A stretch of DNA of 23,628 nucleotides, taken from positions 1-23,628 of the forward strand of contig BBXU01000862.1 of the NCBI GenBank assembly GCA_001598975.1, given 5' to 3'. The notes below the pieces were generated by a model. The model was not told where the DNA came from, searched no databases, and worked only from the letters and a program-made list of their open reading frames with translations. Both the position numbers and the translations under genes were made by a program. This stretch comes from Parachlorella kessleri (lineage: Eukaryota > Chlorophyta > Trebouxiophyceae > Chlorellales > Chlorellaceae). Each line of letters opens with the position of its first letter. Position 1 is the first letter of the stretch. Shown here piece by piece: positions 20,825 through 23,628 of the stretch.

Positions 20825-23216
20825 CTATCTGGTGGGCACTATGTCATCGATCTTCAATATCATCTGCGTGCACTCGGTCGCCAGCGAGAGTGCTGATGTG
20901 GTGACCAGCAGGGGCTGCACCACGTTCTCTTCAAGCATGTCCGTCACCGTGCCCCGCCGCACATTGATGCCTGTGTGTCAGGGGAGGGCAAACGGGGCAG
21001 GTGTGACCGACCACCACTCACTCAAATCAACGCCTCCGACAGAGAGACATCTATTTATAAAGTTCAGTCAAAACTAGGCCTAGACAAGTGCACCAAAACA
21101 ACCAGCGCAAAATGCGTCACAGGACACCATGGAGTTACGCTGCATGCCCAGGGCAGTGAACCTAAGACAATACTCATGGCAGCAGCACTGGCAGCAGGTC
21201 TGTTGCAGCTGCCAGAGTGATCCGCAGGCTCAACCCAGTGTCTGATGGCATCAGGAGTGCAACGAGGACCGGCCCAGTCAGCCCCCTAGCATACGCCACT
21301 TGGGTCTGGACTGCGCGCCACCTCACCGTGGTACTTGTTGCCCGAGGCGTGTAGGTTCCGCAGCTCTGTCACGATCTCGATGGGGTTCAGGCCCGCATTC
21401 TCGGCCAGAGTGTAGGGGATGACTTCAAGGGCCTCGGCAAAACCGCGCACGCAGTACGCCTCCATGCCCTGCAGCAGCAAGACAACATGACGTGGTTCTT
21501 ATATACCAGAAGGAAGGCCCGGCAGATCGATACAAGCAAACAGCGTGGGTGTCCACCAAGGCTTCTTGAGAGCAATGGCAGAGCGCCTTGCATGCATTTC
21601 AGTCATGTGGGGTAGCGAGAAAAATGCTCACATGCCGAAGACAGCCAAGCCCCTCATCGCCGTCACACACCATGCATGCACGCAGATTGCCCTCACGCTC
21701 TGCAAGCCGTACAGGGAGTGTATCTGACTGCATCTTTGTAGGCGCAAGCAGTCAAAGGGAGCGCAGCCCCCCGTTCCCATCACTGGTGTCCACCTCAGCA
21801 ACATGCCCAACTGGCTGAGCTGGCGCCCAACTTTTATCCCAGCATTTTCCCGGCTTGAAAGCAAGCAAACTTGCCTCCTCCGCCCTTGTCTGGCCCCGCC
21901 ACCCCCACTCACCAGCAGTGTCTTGGCCCACTGGCTGAGCTGGTGCGTCACCTCCATCTCAGCGCTGCCGCCCCCCGCGATGAGGTAGCGCTTGGCCACC
22001 AGGCAGCGCACCACGCACAGCGCGTCGTGCAGCGACCGCTCCGCCTCCTCCAGCACCTGCTTGCTGCTGCCCCTGCAACACCCACTTTAGTAATGACTTA
22101 GTCAATGACTTAGTCATACCCAGCAGCGACCACTCCGCCTCCTCCAGCACCTGCTTGCTGCTGCCCCTGCGCCACACCCATGTTAGCAATGACTTAGTCA
22201 TACCCAGCAGCGTGCAAGCGGGTTACATCAGCCTCCAGCTCCTGCTTGCTACTGGCTCTGCACAACACGCATGTTGGTGGTAAACTTGATGATACTTAGT
22301 AGCTTGCAAACGAGCCTATGGGGGCCCAAGCCATCCCTCCAGTCACCAGTTGATACCAATGTACCACTGTGATTTCCATCTTTCCTGTCGTTCTCACTCC
22401 AAACCACCAGCGCACACAGTCCATCACGGCATTCATGCTTGCAGCTTGTTCCCCCGCTTTACGATTCTGTCTGCTTCTTGACGCAGCTGGCACCCGCCAA
22501 AAAGTCCGACCCCTTCCTGTCGCAAGCACTTCCATCATAAAAAACCCACCAGAGCACTATGCACTTCATGGGCAGTCTATCAACAGGGTGCATCCCCAGC
22601 ACCTATGGAGCCTCCCTGGGGAGTGCGGTACAGGGCAGTACCCCACCTGAGCAGTACCGTGGCTGTCCTGCCCTTATCCTTGATGCCTGTGACCTTCACC
22701 ACTCGCCCCTTCCCAGCCTCCATCTCCTCCACCAAGTCTGCCTACAAGCATCACATGTTGTACGGAGATGTACTATCAAGCCATATGGTCGAATGTGTTG
22801 AAAGTGGAACACAGCGAGAGAGCGGGGGAACCCTTGGCATCCGCATGACATTTCCGAATCGCGTGCTCAATCCAACAGCGGCAGCACGGCTTAGCACGCC
22901 AGTGCTGCAGGGTTGGCACCCATATCTGGCGGTGCTGCTATCCTTACTGGCCACTTTTCTCACACGGCACGCGCAACCCTCACTGCTTCCCGTGCCCTTC
23001 CCCGTTTCCCGTGGTTCGGTAACTAGCAAAACAAGTCCAGGCAGGTTGGCACTTGATCACTTCCCATGGTGGAGGACATTCTACACCACCCACCCGCCCA
23101 AGCTTCTCCGGCCGCATGTGATCCACGTGGGCGATGGGCAGGCAGTGAAGTGTTTTGGAGATGAACTCAATGTCCTCCCTCTCCACATCACGCACCACCA
23201 TGATCTTGGCCTTGGC
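20825..23216 (-). CDS. CCT4: T-complex chaperonin subunit delta (CCT4), 3' part, last 5 exons
   Basis: CCT4 is one of eight subunits of the cytosolic TRiC/CCT ring that folds actin, tubulin and other proteins using ATP. Exons on the minus strand: 23216-23094, 22741-22647, 22072-21913, 21468-21327, 20970-20825 (stop TAG 20827-20825). All phases agree and give about 221 C-terminal residues of the usual 530 or so. Landmarks: [20 protein letters not shown] (apical domain), [65 protein letters not shown], the near-invariant [19 protein letters not shown] of the ATP-binding equatorial domain, and the end [18 protein letters not shown]. The C-terminus DDIVPTR matches delta subunits. The upstream exons (VLLIQKSILRDA region) are outside the window. 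Confidence 0.95.
21811..21970 (-). repeat. 120-base-spaced copy of the end of a CCT4 exon in its downstream intron
   Basis: CTGGCTGAGCTGG occurs at 21931 in the exon (coding for HQLSQWA) and at 21811 in the intron. Flanking similarity covers about 35 bases. The intronic copy is diverged and not part of any recognised exon. Confidence 0.75.
22030..22285 (-). repeat. Three tandem copies of the start of a CCT4 exon with its acceptor, spacing 94 and 91 bases
   Basis: The functional exon start (22072 and below, coding for [13 protein letters not shown]) is repeated in the upstream intron. Cores of CCTGCTTGCT are at 22056, 22150 and 22241. Copy 2 is nearly perfect over about 45 bases and keeps its CAG|GGGC acceptor. 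Copy 3 is more diverged. A smaller duplication of AATGACTTAGTC lies at 22092-22116 and recurs once at 22189. Confidence 0.92.
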
Positions 23217-23450
23217 CTGAATCAGTCACCACTCAAATAACCATGAGTCACATTGGTCACATGAAAAAGGCAGGGGAGCTGTGCCTTCCTGCTAGACGTC
23301 CTGCGCCACCACAGTCTTGGCCGTGGCCCCTGCATGGTCCACGGTGCGATAGTCAGGATGAGTCAGGAAGAGTCGGGGTAAGGCTTTCGGGCCCATGTGA
23401 CATTCTGCGACACGACAAACTTGGCGCGGCTGCATCAGCCACACTGCCAA
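23185..23450 (-). repeat. Diverged tandem copies of the start of a CCT4 exon in the upstream intron
   Basis: The exon start (23216 and below, coding for [11 protein letters not shown]) has two relatives upstream on the minus strand, with CTTGG cores at 23205, 23316 and 23420 (spacing 111 and 104). Read from their own CAG acceptor-like sites, the relatives give ATAKTVVAQDV and AKFVVSQNV, similar to the real exon but then diverging. The first runs into a stop. Confidence 0.7.
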
Positions 23451-23628
23451 ATTGCATTGAGTGATGGGGGGGCCTGTATCCCGAGGGCTTTACAGGCGAG
23501 GTAATGACCGGCTGCACACCATGAACACCCCTGCAAATAGTCACGCTCAAGGCACTACTCGCACTCCCCAATAGACGGTATAACTCATCATCTGTATGCC
23601 CAACTCCTCAGCATACCCCACCATATCA
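23217..23628 (-). other. CCT4 intron running off the right edge
   Basis: Apart from the two relic exon copies, no CCT4 coding sequence is recognisable. The segment expected before AKAKIMVV was looked for and not found, so the next exon upstream lies beyond the window and the intron is at least 412 bases long. Confidence 0.65.

Noticed and set aside
1..23628. tRNA or rRNA genes, transposon coding regions or terminal repeats
   Set aside because: I looked for cloverleaf-like conserved boxes, rRNA segments, transposase or reverse-transcriptase motifs and long terminal repeats, and saw none. A dedicated search could still find small RNAs in introns.

Overview
This is eukaryotic nuclear DNA, most likely from a chlorophyte green alga. 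The evidence is short exons (about 60-270 bases) split by GT-AG introns in every gene, GC-rich coding sequence with alanine- and glutamine-rich tracts, the standard genetic code, and two green-lineage protein types: a myristoylated calcineurin B-like sensor and a plant-type stand-alone formiminotransferase. The species cannot be named from sequence alone. No prokaryotic, viral, CRISPR or mobile-element system is visible.

Layout, left to right: (1) the 5' part of a CBL calcium sensor gene on the minus strand, leaving the window at base 1; (2) a divergent plus-strand formiminotransferase-like gene; (3) a plus-strand aldehyde-dehydrogenase-superfamily gene of 10 exons (585 aa); (4) a convergent minus-strand REV1 translesion polymerase gene of 19 exons covering about 10.5 kb (1628 aa); (5) the 3' part of the minus-strand CCT4 (TCP-1 delta) chaperonin gene, running off the right edge. 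Exons were joined by matching splice sites, phase and family similarity. The ALDH and REV1 models close in frame from ATG to stop. The formiminotransferase first exon is not resolved.

The genes are unrelated housekeeping or stress functions: calcium signalling, one-carbon metabolism, aldehyde oxidation, DNA damage tolerance and protein folding. They do not form a cluster or pathway.

The most unusual signal lies in the introns. In ALDH, REV1 and CCT4, the edge of an exon together with its splice site is repeated in the adjoining intron as one or two diverged tandem copies spaced about 87-120 bases apart. A CBL intron carries a similar 73-base tandem repeat. Other points worth a look are an extra ubiquitin-binding-like motif and an AT-hook in REV1, an ALDH cysteine loop that does not match the textbook motif, and a 28-base intron-like segment in ALDH.
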